Part shown: positions 13,552 to 25,634 of the stretch, in pieces | Numbering within the stretch: position 1 is the first letter of the stretch | How the letters are laid out: each line of letters begins with the position of its first letter | Assembly: GCA_001599715.1 (NCBI GenBank) | Contig: BCHU01000018.1 | Span: forward strand, 1-64,000 | Direction of reading: 5' to 3' | DNA: 64,000 nt | From: Phaeotremella fagi | Taxonomy: Eukaryota; Basidiomycota; Tremellomycetes; Tremellales; Phaeotremellaceae | Made by a program: the position numbers and the translations under genes | The notes under the pieces: generated by a model | Seen by the model: the letters and a program-made list of their open reading frames with translations, nothing else | Databases searched by the model: none | What the model was told of the DNA's origin: nothing

Positions 13552-14025
13552 ATTGAAAATAGACTCTTTTAGAAGTTTATAGTACCTTGATTAATTATAG
13601 ATGCTATGCATTTGATTCAGACTCGCGGGATATCAGTGTCCAACTGCCCAGGGAGTCTAGCGAAAACTTTGAAGAACCCGTCCAAACGACTCTCCTCACG
13701 GGAAGAAGAGAAAGACGGGAAATAGCAGGTGCCTGATTCACCGTTTTGAGCGTTAACCTGGGTACCAGTGTTTTGGGCGGTCGTTTTGGGCAGTCGTTTT
13801 GGGCAGTAGGCCCATCGTACACAACACTCATCCCATGCATATTCCCTGCCAGCATTCCCCTACCAAGACAATATCCTATAATTAGCTTTCATAGCATCCG
13901 AAATTAACCACGTTATTGACGACGATCAATTTGGTACATTTGGCCATAACCGTGCCTGGCCCGTCTCCCGTTTGAACAGTTTTTTCATCTTTCAACAACA
14001 ACATATATACACAGACACAGACATC
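13552..14025. other. Intergenic with short tandem repeat
   Basis: This 474-bp interval precedes the P450. It contains a 13-bp repeat, GTTTTGGGCRGTC, at 13770-13782, 13783-13795 and 13796-13808 (last base differs). An AT-rich TATATA element sits near 14004, close to the P450 ATG. Short open frames here show no protein character. Confidence 0.55.
13770..13808. repeat. 13-bp tandem repeat, three units
   Basis: Three adjacent GTTTTGGGCRGTN units with single-base differences between them, lying between the MaoC and P450 genes. Confidence 0.85.
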
Positions 14026-16016
14026 ATGACGACCTCTCAACCTACGTTCGTTTTCTTGACTCCAGCGATCCAAAATGACCAACTTCACTTACATCATGGA
14101 ACCGCCAAAAGTCAACGTCAACTGGGAGGGAAAAGGTGGGTCATGACGATGACATTGCTGACGATAGATACAATTACCTTCTTAGATACCAGGATCCTAC
14201 TCGGCGCCATCCTCCTCCTTTCCATCACCTTCTTGTACAAAGTCGTTGGCCCCCTCCTCCTGCTCTATAGAAACATTCGAAAAGCCAAAGCAGTCGGTCT
14301 GCCAATGAAGGTTATCCCCTTCCCCCCTGGACTCTTCTCCTTCTTCCTGTTCCAAATCCTCAGACGTCTTGGTTTACTCCAACCTGGATCCCTGCTACAC
14401 ACGTTACTCAACATGGGTCGACCTGACGGATACGATCTGCATCGGGAGTTGGGAGACGCTTTCTTGACTGTCAGTCCATCAGGTGTAACCTTGATCGTCG
14501 CCGATCCAAAGGTTATCAGTCATATCAATTCGAAAAGATCGGAATTCCCTAAACCACCAAACACAGGAGGTAGGTCAAGTTTTTAAACTTCACTGACTTT
14601 AGCCATTATCAACATCTACGGTCGAAACGTCATCAACGCTGATGGAGAAGTTTGGAGATTCCATCGAAAGATCACCGGACCCGCGTTCAGTGAAAAGATC
14701 CATGGCCATGTCTGGGATGAAGGAGTTAAACAAGCCAAACTCATGATGCGTTCGTGGTATGCTGATGGAAACTCCCTTCGAGTATCGTCAATCGGTGATG
14801 ACGCTCTTCAACTTGGTCTCAACGTTATCACTGGTTCAGCCTACGGTCATTCTCTTGGATGGGATGAGAGTCCACCATGCACCGTTTCCACCAATCTCAC
14901 CTATCGACAATCAGTCGAACAACTCACCACCCATCTCATGTCAATCTTCCTCGTCCCTCATTGGTTACTCCGAAGCTCTAGAGCTGATTCGTCATGGAGA
15001 CAAGCGTGGGAAGCTTACTCTGCGTTTGGTGGGTACATGAAGGGAATGCTGGAGTGGGAGCGACAACAAATGGAGGATGGATATAGGAGTGAAAATCTGT
15101 TAACCGCTTTGGTGGATGCTGAATCGGAGGGAAGTGACAGGAAGGGTGAAAACAGACGAATGACTTCGTCTGAAGTAATGGGAAACATGTTTATCGTTCT
15201 TTTCGCTGGACACGAGACGACTGCCAACACTCTTCACTACGCTTTGCTGTGTTTGGCCAGGTTCCAGGGGATCCAGGACTTGCTTCTAGACGAGATTGAT
15301 CAGATTTACGCCGATGCCGCTTCGGAGAATAGATCGCTAGAATATGAACTCGATTTCAATCGAGCCAGATGGGCATTTGCGATTATGGTAAGCACATGTA
15401 ACGACTCCACTGACGTTAGTCTGAAACTCTTCGTGTCTACACTCCAACCGGAATGACCAACAAATGGAGCACCCAAGAACAACCAATCACGTTCGAAGGT
15501 CGAACCTATGTTATCCCTAAATCAACCAGAATCTCTATCAACGGTACAGGTGTTCATTTCAATCCCAAAGTCTGGGGTGACGACGCGACAGAATGGAAAC
15601 CTTCTCGATGGATTGTTGAAGACGGCAGTCAAGGGCCGTTGGTTACTCCAGAAACAACTCCCAGAGGATCCCCCATGCCATCGCCGTCAATGCTTTGGAC
15701 CAAACCAATCTCCCTCCCTTCACCTTCCTCCCTCCCTTCGCCATCCAACACCGAAACCACAACTACCAGAGGTTTGCTCAAACCAGCCAAGGGAACGTAC
15801 CTCCCCTTTTCAGAAGGAGCTCGTGCATGTTCAGGTAAAAAATTCGCCTCAGTCGAATTCGTCGCCGTTCTGTTCACCCTCTTGAAAGATTACCGGGTTG
15901 TTTTAGAACCAGGATGGAGTGATGCGAGAGTTCAAAAAGTGTTGTCAGGAAGGAAATCGGGTGCTTTGACTCTCCAACCACCAGAGTCCATCCCTCTGAT
16001 CTTTGTCAGGCGGTAG
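14026..16016 (+). CDS. Cytochrome P450 monooxygenase
   Basis: Exons 14026-14569, 14603-15387 and 15420-16016 give about 641 aa, joined by introns of 33 and 32 nt. An N-terminal hydrophobic anchor (ILLGAILLLSITFLYKV) places it in the ER membrane. The I-helix has MFIVLFAGHETTANTLHYA (AGxET), the K-helix ExxR is SETLRVYTPTG across the second splice junction, and the heme loop is PFSEGARACSGKKFA (FxxGxRxCxG). The protein is longer than average because of a Pro/Ser/Thr-rich insert, about residues 507-555, before the heme loop. Substrate unknown. A start at the later ATG 14140-14146 is possible. Its stop lies 40 bp from the convergent histidine kinase gene. Confidence 0.93.
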
Positions 16017-16056
16017 AACTTTATATTTAACGAATAATGCCATGTTGTATGTAACG

Positions 16057-19000
16057 ATTATAACTCCTCGTACGCCCTTTGCAGTATCCCCCTCAATCGA
16101 CCAATGTCCAAAGGTTTAGCCAAGAACGCCCAAAACCCATGAGCCTTGCATTTCTCCTGCGTCGCCTGACGTCAGTTTGTTCAATCTGTCAACGTACCAA
16201 GTCCGAATGCGCTGTCAAAGCCACAATCAACGGCAAAGGTCGACCAGTTTCTAACGCTCTCTGTTGCATCCTTTTTATAGCGGTGAAACCGTCCATGACT
16301 GGGATTTGAAGATCCAGAAAAGTCAGGTCAAATGTCTCCCTGTTCATCGCGTTGACAGCCTGGAGTCAGTTGTAGCCTTCAAGAACCCACCTCCAATCCG
16401 TTGTATCTAGCTTGGATGTTTTTGTATCCAAATTTTTGCAGAATCTTGTTACCAACCATGCAATTGATCTATTGTCAGCGAGAACAACACTTGACCCACT
16501 TTGTTGTCATCGACATAGAGGATTTTCATAGGGAATCGCTAAAGTCAGCGCTGTTGTCACCCCACCTACCGAGGCGAAATCCAAATCAGACAACTGGATT
16601 CGTTCCTTGGGAACCTTTGGACTGGCACTTTTGCCATGTTCCAATGCCTGTCGTAGGGTCACAACTTTGACAGGTTTGACCAGAATCGTCGCGCCATCGT
16701 GATCAGATTGAGCGTCTCGTCGAGATACAAACCAAATCAACTGACGTCAGTTTGTTCAATCCACCACTCACTTCAGCACCTTTTTGCCTAGACTCTATCT
16801 CTTCCACATCTGCCAAGGTGATATCTTCGCTGTCGATGATGATAAAGTCGAACTGAGTCGTATCTAACTCCGCCGTAATTGCCAATTCGGACGAGCTACA
16901 GACGGTGCAATTGATTCCAAACGATGACACACTGATATCAGTGTGATCCACATCAGGACTCACTTTGCCGCTGTGACTTCTTTGGCAAAATCGTTCGTGA
17001 CCAACAAAGCCGTCTTTCCAGCACATCGTGATCCCATCTCCACCTTCTCAACTCCCCTGCCAACACATACCTCGAGGCGAAAGATCGCGCCTCTACCTGG
17101 CGCAGGACGAAAGGTGCAATCTCCATTCATGAGTCGTGCTAAACTTTGGGTGATGGCGAGTCCTAAACCACTACCGCCATGGGTACGAGTGATCGTACTG
17201 TCGACCTGAGAGAATGACCTAAAAAGTCGGTCGATTTCTGATGTCAGCGGGTTAATATTACCACTCACTGTCTGAAGGTACACCGGGACCCTAAAGTCAG
17301 CAAAGTACACCTCCAAACCTACCGTATCCGTAACCTCAATCCCGATTTTCACCTGATCATCTTGAACTCCGATATCCCAATTGAGTCGAACTCTTCCCTC
17401 TGCGGGTGTGAATTTGATCGCGTTTCCAACAAGATTCAACAGACACTGTTTGATTCTATAAGGGTCGCCGAGAAGCATAGTTTTAGGATCTTGGGTGACT
17501 GGAGTAGCGACGAACATCAACACCCCTTTGCTATCTGCCACAGCGGCCAGTGTATCCAAAACACCTTCAACGACGTCACGAAGATCAAAAAGAATACGTT
17601 CAGGCTCGATGGAACCTGATTCCAATTTACTGAAATCAAGAACGCTCGAGATGATTCTTTGTAAATCTTCTCCACTTGAGCGAATCGTAGCTAAATGTTG
17701 GCGTTGGGTATCGTCGAGTCCTGAAGAATCTTCCAAAACCGCTGCTAGACCAAGGACAGCCTGATGTCAGGAAGTCTCTTTTAGCGACTTACAAATAACG
17801 GTGTCCTCAGTTCGTGGCTGATGTCAATACTGTACGTGTTCAAACTCACGACATGTCTAAAGTCAGCAATGAAGATACGACCACTTACGGGAAACAAAAC
17901 TCGACTTTGCTGATAACGCATCTTGCAACTGTGACGTTCGACGTTTAACGGCCTGTTCCAGAGACCTAGTCGTTGACAAGGATTCGTACTAAAGTCAGTG
18001 ACGCCTACTACCAACTCACAGTGATGACAGCGAACGTCGCCAGCATTGAAATAATCTCTACAGGTTGAGAAGTGGATGAAGGGTTTCGAGCGGCTCTGTT
18101 GTCGAGATACAGTATCCCAGCGAGTTCACCTAGATATAAGTCATGTCAAACCACGACCCACCTTGGACCATCAGAGGCAGAACCAAGATCCACTTTGGTT
18201 CGACACCTCCATAAAACCGTTCATGTTTGAAGGCCACTAGTTCTGAAACATCGGTCACGATCTGGGGTCAGCCCAATCAATCATATCACTTACCGATTTC
18301 GTCCTTGCACAGTGTAAAATAGGTGAAACTGGACAGAAAGCTGAAGCAGAGGACAGCGGGACGTCTGACATTGACAACGAACTGAACGTCCCAGCAGCTC
18401 TCAGAACCAAGTTTTCGGTTTCAGAAGTGTCGCTTCGTAGGACAATAGCACAGTATTCCGCACGCGACAGCTGTAGCAGAATCTTCAACAGTTTCCCCAA
18501 CAGCGCTTCTCCGTCTTTTTCAGTAGCCAGAACGAGACTGATGTTAGCTGTGTCAAAACCCGACCTACAAAGATTTAACGATAGAATCCATACTCAGTCG
18601 CATATGGATGTCAGCCTTCTCGGCAGAGCTAAAGACAGGAGTCTGTTGAGGAACGTGAGATTGAACAGGGGCAGTGACATGCCGTGTAACCTCTGGAAAT
18701 TCGACGATAACTTTTCGAGCCACTGCGAAAGCTTTACAAGATTCGTAGTTGTTGATCGAAGTGACCAAATAACCAAAAGCCAGATTGGTGTTGTTCTTCA
18801 CGTTGATGATGAAACGAGCGGTATAGTAAGCAATATGACCTGCAATACTCCAATTCTTCGCCGAGACAGCTTGGGAATATGCTTCGTCGTAATCGTCCAC
18901 AATCCGTGTCCATGACACATCTGGAGTCCAGTTACAAGCTGATTCCAAACAATCGATCAACCTGATTCGAACTCTCATGTCTACTGAATCCTTGTGAGCT

Positions 19001-22000
19001 CGAATTTCGTCACAGAGACTCTGCCTATACTCCTTGTCGTCGTGTTCCGGATGACGAAGGAGGAACATTGTGTAGTAAAACGCATACTCGAGTCGAACCA
19101 ATGTCCCAGGAGCACCGTTTGAAAATCGCCTGGCGTTTTGGGCAGCTTCCACCAAATGATCCAGATCAGCCTCGAAGATGAAAGCCAGAGCAAGTGCGGA
19201 GGTGTAGTACATGATCGAGTAAAATCCATACGGCTGAGTCAAGGACCCTTCATCCAGTGACACATGTCTCCCTTCCAGTTTACTGAGTGCTGAAAACGGT
19301 CGATCGGTGTCGCCTAGATTCTCGGCTGCTTGGACCAACGCAGCAATCGTAGCTCGAGCTGCTGGAGAAATGTGACCAGAGAGTTGTTCCATCCTAGCGA
19401 TACCTTCCGTTCGACCTTGACCGTAATCGAAACCGCAAACAGAGTTCAACAGCAGTTCCAACGTTTCCACGTAAGCGGCGATTTCGTGATTGCCGTCAGC
19501 CAAAGCAGCGTCCCAAGCAGCCTGATAACTGATTTCAGAAGCAGGCGTCTGGATATGTGCCGAGGACGTGATGACCGTCTGTACAGCGGACGTGAACAAG
19601 CTCCCTTTATACTCGACGTCGTATTGAGCGATTTGTCGAAATCCAGTGGCGAGATCTAATTGAGATTGACCATACAGCAAAGTCATGATAGCCATTGTGT
19701 AACCAGAACCAGCGTTTCGCATGACGTTCGGCGATCTGAAACCTAGAGCAATGGCGAGTTTGTAGATGCTTTCACCGAAATCTGGCAGTGTCAAAAACAA
19801 CACCGCACCACCGAGAGAAACAATCGTGTTTACTAGAATTCCAATGGTATCTTCCTCGGTCAATGGGGTTGGTTTGGCTTCTCTAAACGTTTGCCTCAAA
19901 GCTTGAAGCTCGTCCGCAGTGGTGGGTAGGATCTCCAACAGGCGTTGCGTCTTCTTGTCCTGCGTTTTGAGCGAATACCCAGCGAGGTGAATACTTTCCA
20001 TGACCAATTCTGGTACAGTTTCCATGAGGGCCAAAGACATACTAAGCCTGACCTCCAGAAACAGTATTCTCAAATGTTCGATAACAGAGACGCAATAGGA
20101 GCGTGCGGATCGTACCTAGAGTAAGCACAACCTTGGTACCACTTACAGAAACAACAATATCTCCTGCAATGTCCCTCTGACCCAGACCCACATCCGTCCA
20201 AACTGCCAGGACACGGAAACAAAGATCTCGATATTCTGTCCAAGAACTGTTGGCGTTCAGAGGCATGACCTCTTCCATGTCTCGCAAGTAACCCACGGCG
20301 CTACCGAAAGCACCTGATCTGTTTGCTTTCTGTGCGGCTGAAAGTACTACGTATCAGTGGAGTAAAACTGGTGACTTACATAAACCGATATAATCCGCCG
20401 TGTTACCCATGGGACAATTCATTTTCCTAGCTTCAACGACGTTGTTCACCACGTCAAAAACATGCGTGTCTGAGGGATCCAACGCTGCAAGTTTCATTCC
20501 AATATTCAACCGATGTTGAGCAGCGTCAATATCACCCTGAAGAACGTTCAAAACAGCGGTATGCTGTTGGTCATGAGAGAACCTCACATGGGTCGACGTG
20601 ATAGTAACCATTCCAACGTTTGCGGCTTCCTCAAAACCGTTCCTCGTCTCAATCCGATCTTGGTCCAAAAGTTGTGCCAAAAGTGACAAAGCGACATCTC
20701 GACTTGGGAGACAAACCAAAACTTTGAGTGCACGTTGAGTTGACGGTGAAAACGTTTTGATCGTGTCTTCCAGTATCGATCCAACATCTACTGAAGAATG
20801 GATAGCTAGGTTTTGAGAATTAACCATCCATTCGAGGTTTTTGAAATCAAAGTAGATGCCTTTGTGTCGGACAAGAATGGGTCTGATGTCAGTGGGTTCA
20901 GAGCCACGACTTACACTATCGTTTTCAGATGAAAGGGGTTCCCTGTGGTTTCTGCTTGAAGGTATTCACAAACTTTGATCAATCTTGCATCATCAGAAAC
21001 CCAGCCGAACGACCTAAAGTCAGTCACGTCTCGACGTTACTTACTTTTGAAGTTGCTCCTTGACCGTTTCCTCATTCAAGTTCCCCGTGTTGATCATATG
21101 GACGTTTGTTTGAAATCCAGGTATATCTGATTTCAATCTAGTTCTAAAAGTTCCAATAACCATACATTGAGGTATAGACTTTTCGGCGTGAAGCAAATCT
21201 GCCCATCTACGGGTTAGTTCTTATCTCTACCTTACTCACATTTGATTTTCATCCGGAGACAACCATTGAACATCGTCTATGACAATTATCATCACCGATG
21301 AACGTGCCGTTGCAAACGTTCGAAGAAAATTTCCACACCAAGTTCTGAGATGGTAAAGATAGACGTCAAAATCCGCTTCTTCAACCTGTTTACCGATGAG
21401 GTGTTGCAGTGGTGTATCACGAAGTAACAGATCTTGCCATTCAGTGGGTAGGAGGGGGATAAAGGTGGTGTAAGGGTCTACAAACAGGGCTACGAGTTTT
21501 TGCTTCCACTGGGACAAGTTCTCGTTGGGATCTGGAGATCAGCCATGGTTTAAATTACACGTACCAGTCAGAACATTGTCTAAGAGGGATTTGATCAATT
21601 GTGTAAAACCCGACAACGGTCGTATGATGTGTTCTTCCGTTAGCAAAGTAATCCCCAGTACCCACCTTCCAACTTTGCCCTGGCGATCAAAGACGGTGCA
21701 GGTGACAACCTCTGATTCATTTTAATCCAATTCTCCACCAACAGACTCTTTCCTGATCCACTTTGGCCATAGATCCTAGCATGTTAGAGGAACCATATAT
21801 CGTACTTACACTGTCATTTCCGTTACAGACGAAGTTTGGGTATGCGTAAACAAATCCTGTAACATTGACACCTCTTTCTCCCTTTCCTCCATGTTCTCCA
21901 ACCAAGATAGATGAGCCAATGCATCAGCTTCTCCAGGTTTGAACTGGTCAATGTTGTTATCTTGTAAACCGTAAACAACCTGCTCCAGATCGTGGATCAA

Positions 22001-23035
22001 ACTGTCAAACGACAGGTAACGATCTTGAGAAGACCTTTGTAGACATTTAGCCACGATTTCAGAGATCTGTATTGGGATTTGAAGATTTCGTTGGGTCAAC
22101 GATTCAAGTTCAGTTGTGAGATGAGAGTAAATATCTGAAAGAGCATCTGTAGCGAAGCCGTTCTCGACATCTGACACCGTTTCAGATAAAAGTTCGTACA
22201 TGCAAACACCAAACGAGTACATGTCAGATAAAGTCGTTGGTGAAGCATCAGTTGCAGTGTTTTCAGGAGCCATGTATTTTAAATGTTTTCTAGAGATCAG
22301 TCAGAGTCTTATGACGACCTACCGTATCAAACCTTCCTGAATAACCCTTCTTTCGCCAATGGTAAAATTCGTTTCCTTCTCTCTTTCCTCCAATCCTCCA
22401 TTCAACACTAAAGTGGATGGTACAGATCTATGTTTCTTTCGCTCGGAATTCTGCTTTTCACAGGTCGACATATCCATCAATCTGATTTTGGGACCACCTC
22501 GATCAGATGTTCCAGCTTCTACACGAAAGAAATTAGGTCGACAAATGACAACGCGAATGGAGTCGGCTTGTAAAGCCTAAAAATCAGCTGGATCCTGGTG
22601 ATCACCTACTTGAATGACATGAGCTAGTTCCAATAGCAGAACATTCCAGGTAACAACCATGTACCATGTTTACCGTGACGAATTTCTTGACTCCAATATT
22701 TCGTAAAAGTGGTACAGTGGGCTGGCATCCATAACAGGTAACCATGACTGATATCTTCAAAGAATCCAATGCAAGATGTGATCCAATTGGAATGAGATTT
22801 GGATAGATCCCGTATCAGATCTTTACTTCTGGCGTATTCTTCAAGGGCTAAGAGGTTCAGTGGATGTATATTCATTAGGCTCACCTGTTTTATCATTTTT
22901 CTTGAACGATCTGAAAAAGACTTCCCCAGAGTGACTTGAAAGTCTTCCATAATCAGTGAGCTGTATTTGGTCCCACAGGACTACGTCTGCTAATCCACTC
23001 CCGTCGCCGTTTGAGGAAGTGATTGACAAGGCCAT
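16057..23035 (-). CDS. Group X-like hybrid histidine kinase (pseudokinase-ATPase-GAF-HisKA-HATPase-receiver)
   Basis: A ~7-kb gene with about 20 short introns and roughly 2,000 aa. From the N-terminus: a protein-kinase-like domain with YMAPENTATD and YSFGVCMYELL, but CRPN replacing HRD-K-N and MDMS replacing DFG, so probably inactive. Next is an ATPase region with P-loop IYGQSGSGKSLL and Walker B VMIIVIDDVQWLSPDE, then a long helical repeat region (18.6-20.8 kb), then a GAF domain (LQLSRAEYCAIVLRSD). The H-box is ISHELRTPLF and the N-box NAIKFTP. The G-box is DTGPGVPSD, partly on a 22-nt exon at 17269-17290, followed by THGGSGLGLAI. A degenerate receiver is followed by a canonical one, KILYVDDNK to LDLQIPVMDG (phospho-Asp) and LAKPLD. 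This is the Candida Chk1-like layout, which relays phosphate in stress signalling. Splicing near the H-box and at 22.65 kb is uncertain. Confidence 0.88.
17269..17290 (-). other. 22-nt microexon encoding part of the ATP-lid G-box
   Basis: It is flanked by an acceptor CTGACTTTAG and a donor GTGAGT (minus strand). Including it gives DTGPGVPSD followed by KIDRLFRSFSQVD, the expected HATPase sequence; skipping it breaks both frame and motif. Confidence 0.85.
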
Positions 23036-23689
23036 TGGGAATGAAAAGGGTTGACGGTGGGAGTGGAGCGAAAAAGTGGAGATAAGATTCCAGTCGGGAA
23101 TACAGAGAAAAGAGGAAGAATCGTAAAAAAAAAGAAGTATGTACAAGAGGCTTAAGAGACCACTACTATCTACACCTTACGTAGTGCTCACAGAGCAATC
23201 ATACACGGATTAGCTTGCTTATGGATGTGAATGATAATGTAAGTACATGAATTGACGATATCTACAGTTTAGGTTCAGTTCTAAAGTCGCATCCGGTGGC
23301 GCGACGATCGAGGCACAAGCAGCAGCTGGAATCAACGTCATAAGTAGTCATATGTTTAAAGAGTCATACTTGGTCAGTCATAGATTATCAACATACAGGT
23401 ATGCCATGGATGTAAATAAAAATCTCAAGGTAACATGGAATGAAATCAACAGAACTGTTCTATTTTGAACTATTGCCAAGAGCTTGCTTAGATCTGTTGA
23501 GGAGATACTCAAAGGAGGTTGTAGTATCCCCGAAACGCAACCATCAACAAAAGGATGGGGGGAGGTGGAATTGCAGTGCAGAGAGACGTATATAAGGAGG
23601 GAGAAACGAAGCTTTCTCTTATTCCTTTCATATCACTTTTCTCTTCACTTGCCATAACGACTCAACTCTTTTCAAAATCACCACCTACA
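23036..23689. promoter_or_regulatory. Divergent promoter of histidine kinase and secreted 8-Cys protein
   Basis: This 654-bp interval lies between divergent start codons. A TATA box, TATATAAG, lies at 23589-23596, about 95 bp before the ATG of the secreted protein and after a purine-rich stretch. No gene is seen. Confidence 0.6.
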
Positions 23690-24507
23690 ATGTTAGTCAA
23701 AACACTCTTCGTCATTGCCAGCTTGGTCACCATCAGTAAGTACCCACCTCCACGTCCACTAACAACCCTAGACGCGAAAGATCTTACCATCCCCTCCTTG
23801 GTTACTCGTTCCCTAGGTCCAAGACAAAACACCACAGGTCTCACCATCAGTCCAGATATCGTCCCCACAGCCTGTCAATCCACCTGTTCGACCGCGTTAA
23901 CCATCTACCAAGCTTGTGCAGATCTCAGCAACTCCACCGTTCAATCTACCTGTTTTTCCGTCTGTTCGACCTCCAACTTTAACGGTTTCATCGACTGCTT
24001 CAACTGTGTCATCGCCAACACTCCGAGTGATAACTCGACCGCCATCGAACCAGATCTTCAACAAGCTGTTGACGCTTTGACTACCGTCTGTTCAGCTGCT
24101 GGTCAACCTGTTTCTGCTGTTGAAAGTTTGAGTCTGGGTCCTAGGTGAGTAAGATCCTTTGGAAAGAGTATAGTTGCTGATTCTGTCACTCTAGTGCTCC
24201 CAGTAGCAGTCTCGCTAGTGCTGCCAGCATCACAAGTGGTACAACTTCAGCTGTGAGTTGTAAAATGTTACTTCGTTTTAACTAACACCCGCAGCCTACC
24301 AATACCGTTGCTACTACCACCCCTAAAGCCACAGGTTCAACTACACCTTCATCCACAGCTTCAGCTTCAACCGCTACCACGACCAAATCATCCAGTGCAA
24401 CTAAAATCAATGTTACTTGGGGTTTAATGTTGATCGGGGTCATGAGCTTGGTCTTCGTTCAATTTGATGGACACAGTTTTTATGCGTACATAGGAACTAA
24501 TCAATAG
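23690..24507 (+). CDS. Secreted 8-cysteine Ser/Thr-rich GPI-type protein, copy 1
   Basis: Signal peptide MLVKTLFVIASLVTIN, split by an intron after codon 15. The mature domain has cysteines spaced C-x3-C-x9-C-x11-C-x3-C-x10-C-x2-C-x27-C, starting at CQSTCSTALTIYQAC. A Ser/Thr/Ala-rich stalk follows (TTTPKATGSTTPSSTASAS), then a C-terminal hydrophobic tail INVTWGLMLIGVMSLVFVQF and 13 extra polar residues ending at 24507. Four exons. It is probably cell-wall or plasma-membrane anchored. The spacing is not the CFEM one (no CxC) nor that of a hydrophobin (no CC), and I do not recognise the domain. The next gene is its tandem paralogue. The tail after the hydrophobic stretch lies in a local duplication (24476-24574) and may be a recent extension that harms GPI processing. 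Confidence 0.8.
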
Positions 24508-24574
24508 ACATTTGATGAAGATAGTTTGTACGTGTACATAGGATCTAATCATTGATAGACATTTGATGTAGATA
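24476..24574. repeat. Imperfect tandem duplication of about 50 bp spanning a stop codon
   Basis: Unit 1 at 24476-24523 and unit 2 at 24524-24574 share GTACATAGGA-CTAATCA and ATAGACATTTGATG-AGATA. The stop codon of the upstream gene (24505-24507) lies inside unit 1. Confidence 0.85.
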
Positions 24575-24890
24575 TTTTCGCTATTGACAAAGTGATCAAT
24601 GGAATGATCGAACTTGGTTTCTTCTCAGTACCCAATTTGTAGGACAATAAGATAATTGATGTCCCCCTTCATTCTCACCCTACATTAGACCAGTTCCTTG
24701 TGGATTTCGGGGTTGTAACTCCATCCTTCAAATACGTTACATCCCTTAAGCCACAATTCTATATTTGGATCCAGTTACTGCTAAGGTTCCAATATGAGTC
24801 TATGCTTAAGGGCTTTTAGAACGAGGACGGTTAGTGTTAACCTATAAAACGATGCAGGAGTGAAGAGATTGTTATCCCCAAACCATCAAA
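24508..24890 (+). promoter_or_regulatory. Intergenic and TATA-containing promoter of copy 2
   Basis: This 383-bp gap follows copy 1. Besides the end of the tandem duplication it has TATAAAA at 24843-24849, only 42-48 bp before the ATG of copy 2. No gene is seen. Confidence 0.6.
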
Positions 24891-25634
24891 ATGTTGCTGC
24901 AGACCGTTTTTCTCCTGTTGACATCTACCATTGTTTGTAAGTAACAAACGCCAAATCTCACTGACCCACAGTGTCATTAAACATCCAAAGTAAAACCCTC
25001 ACTGCCCGTCAAACAATCACCTCTGCATCAATCCCTTCAACCTGTCAAAGTCTCTGTGCAACCCCTTTAACAATCTACGATGCCTGTCAACAAGTCAACA
25101 CGAACCTCACAGCGTCCTCGACATGTATCTCAATCTGTCAAACAACGACCTACAACAACTTGATCTCATGTCTAGATTGTTTCATCGAAAACACCAGTGG
25201 GATAGATCAATCGACTTATACTGGGTTTTTAACGTATTTGGGGATCTTGAGAACTAGTTGTGCTGATGCTGGTGATCCTGTAACAGGGTTTCAAACTTTG
25301 GGAGGGTATGTTTGATGGTATTTCGATGACTGATAGTTCTAGTCTCTCTGGGACACCTAGTGCTACCGCTGTATCCAGTGTATCCAGTGTATCTAGTGCG
25401 GTGTCTACTACCAGTGCCAATGGAGGAACGATCGTGAGTATTTAATGCTTTTGGGAGACAAATACCTAACTTAGATAGTCCGGTTCCACATCTGTTGCAG
25501 CTAGTTCCACTGGCAGTTCACCTTCATCTTCAGCTGCTGCTACTTCAGCCAAGTCGAGTGCTGGAGAGGTTACATTACCGTTCACCGTTGCAGCTGTCTT
25601 TGGCGCTTTGGTAGCGTTAGGATTGATCCTTTAA
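24891..25634 (+). CDS. Secreted 8-cysteine Ser/Thr-rich GPI-type protein, copy 2
   Basis: Signal peptide MLLQTVFLLLTSTIV, again with an intron inside its coding region. The domain matches copy 1: CQSLCATPLTIYDAC, STCISICQTTTYNNLISC, LDC and a last Cys at RTSC, spacing C-x3-C-x9-C-x12-C-x3-C-x10-C-x2-C-x26-C. A Ser/Thr-rich stalk with repeated VSSVSSVSS leads to a GPI signal (SSAGE then VTLPFTVAAVFGALVALGLIL) that ends the protein directly, unlike copy 1. Four exons; the last acceptor is read as CTTAGATAG. The shared intron in the signal peptide and same orientation support tandem duplication. Likely a surface mannoprotein; function unknown. Confidence 0.8.

Noticed and set aside
13604..13855. 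Minus-strand 83-codon frame over the 13-bp repeats
   Set aside because: The translation is repeat-derived, has no domain and is not joined to any exon.
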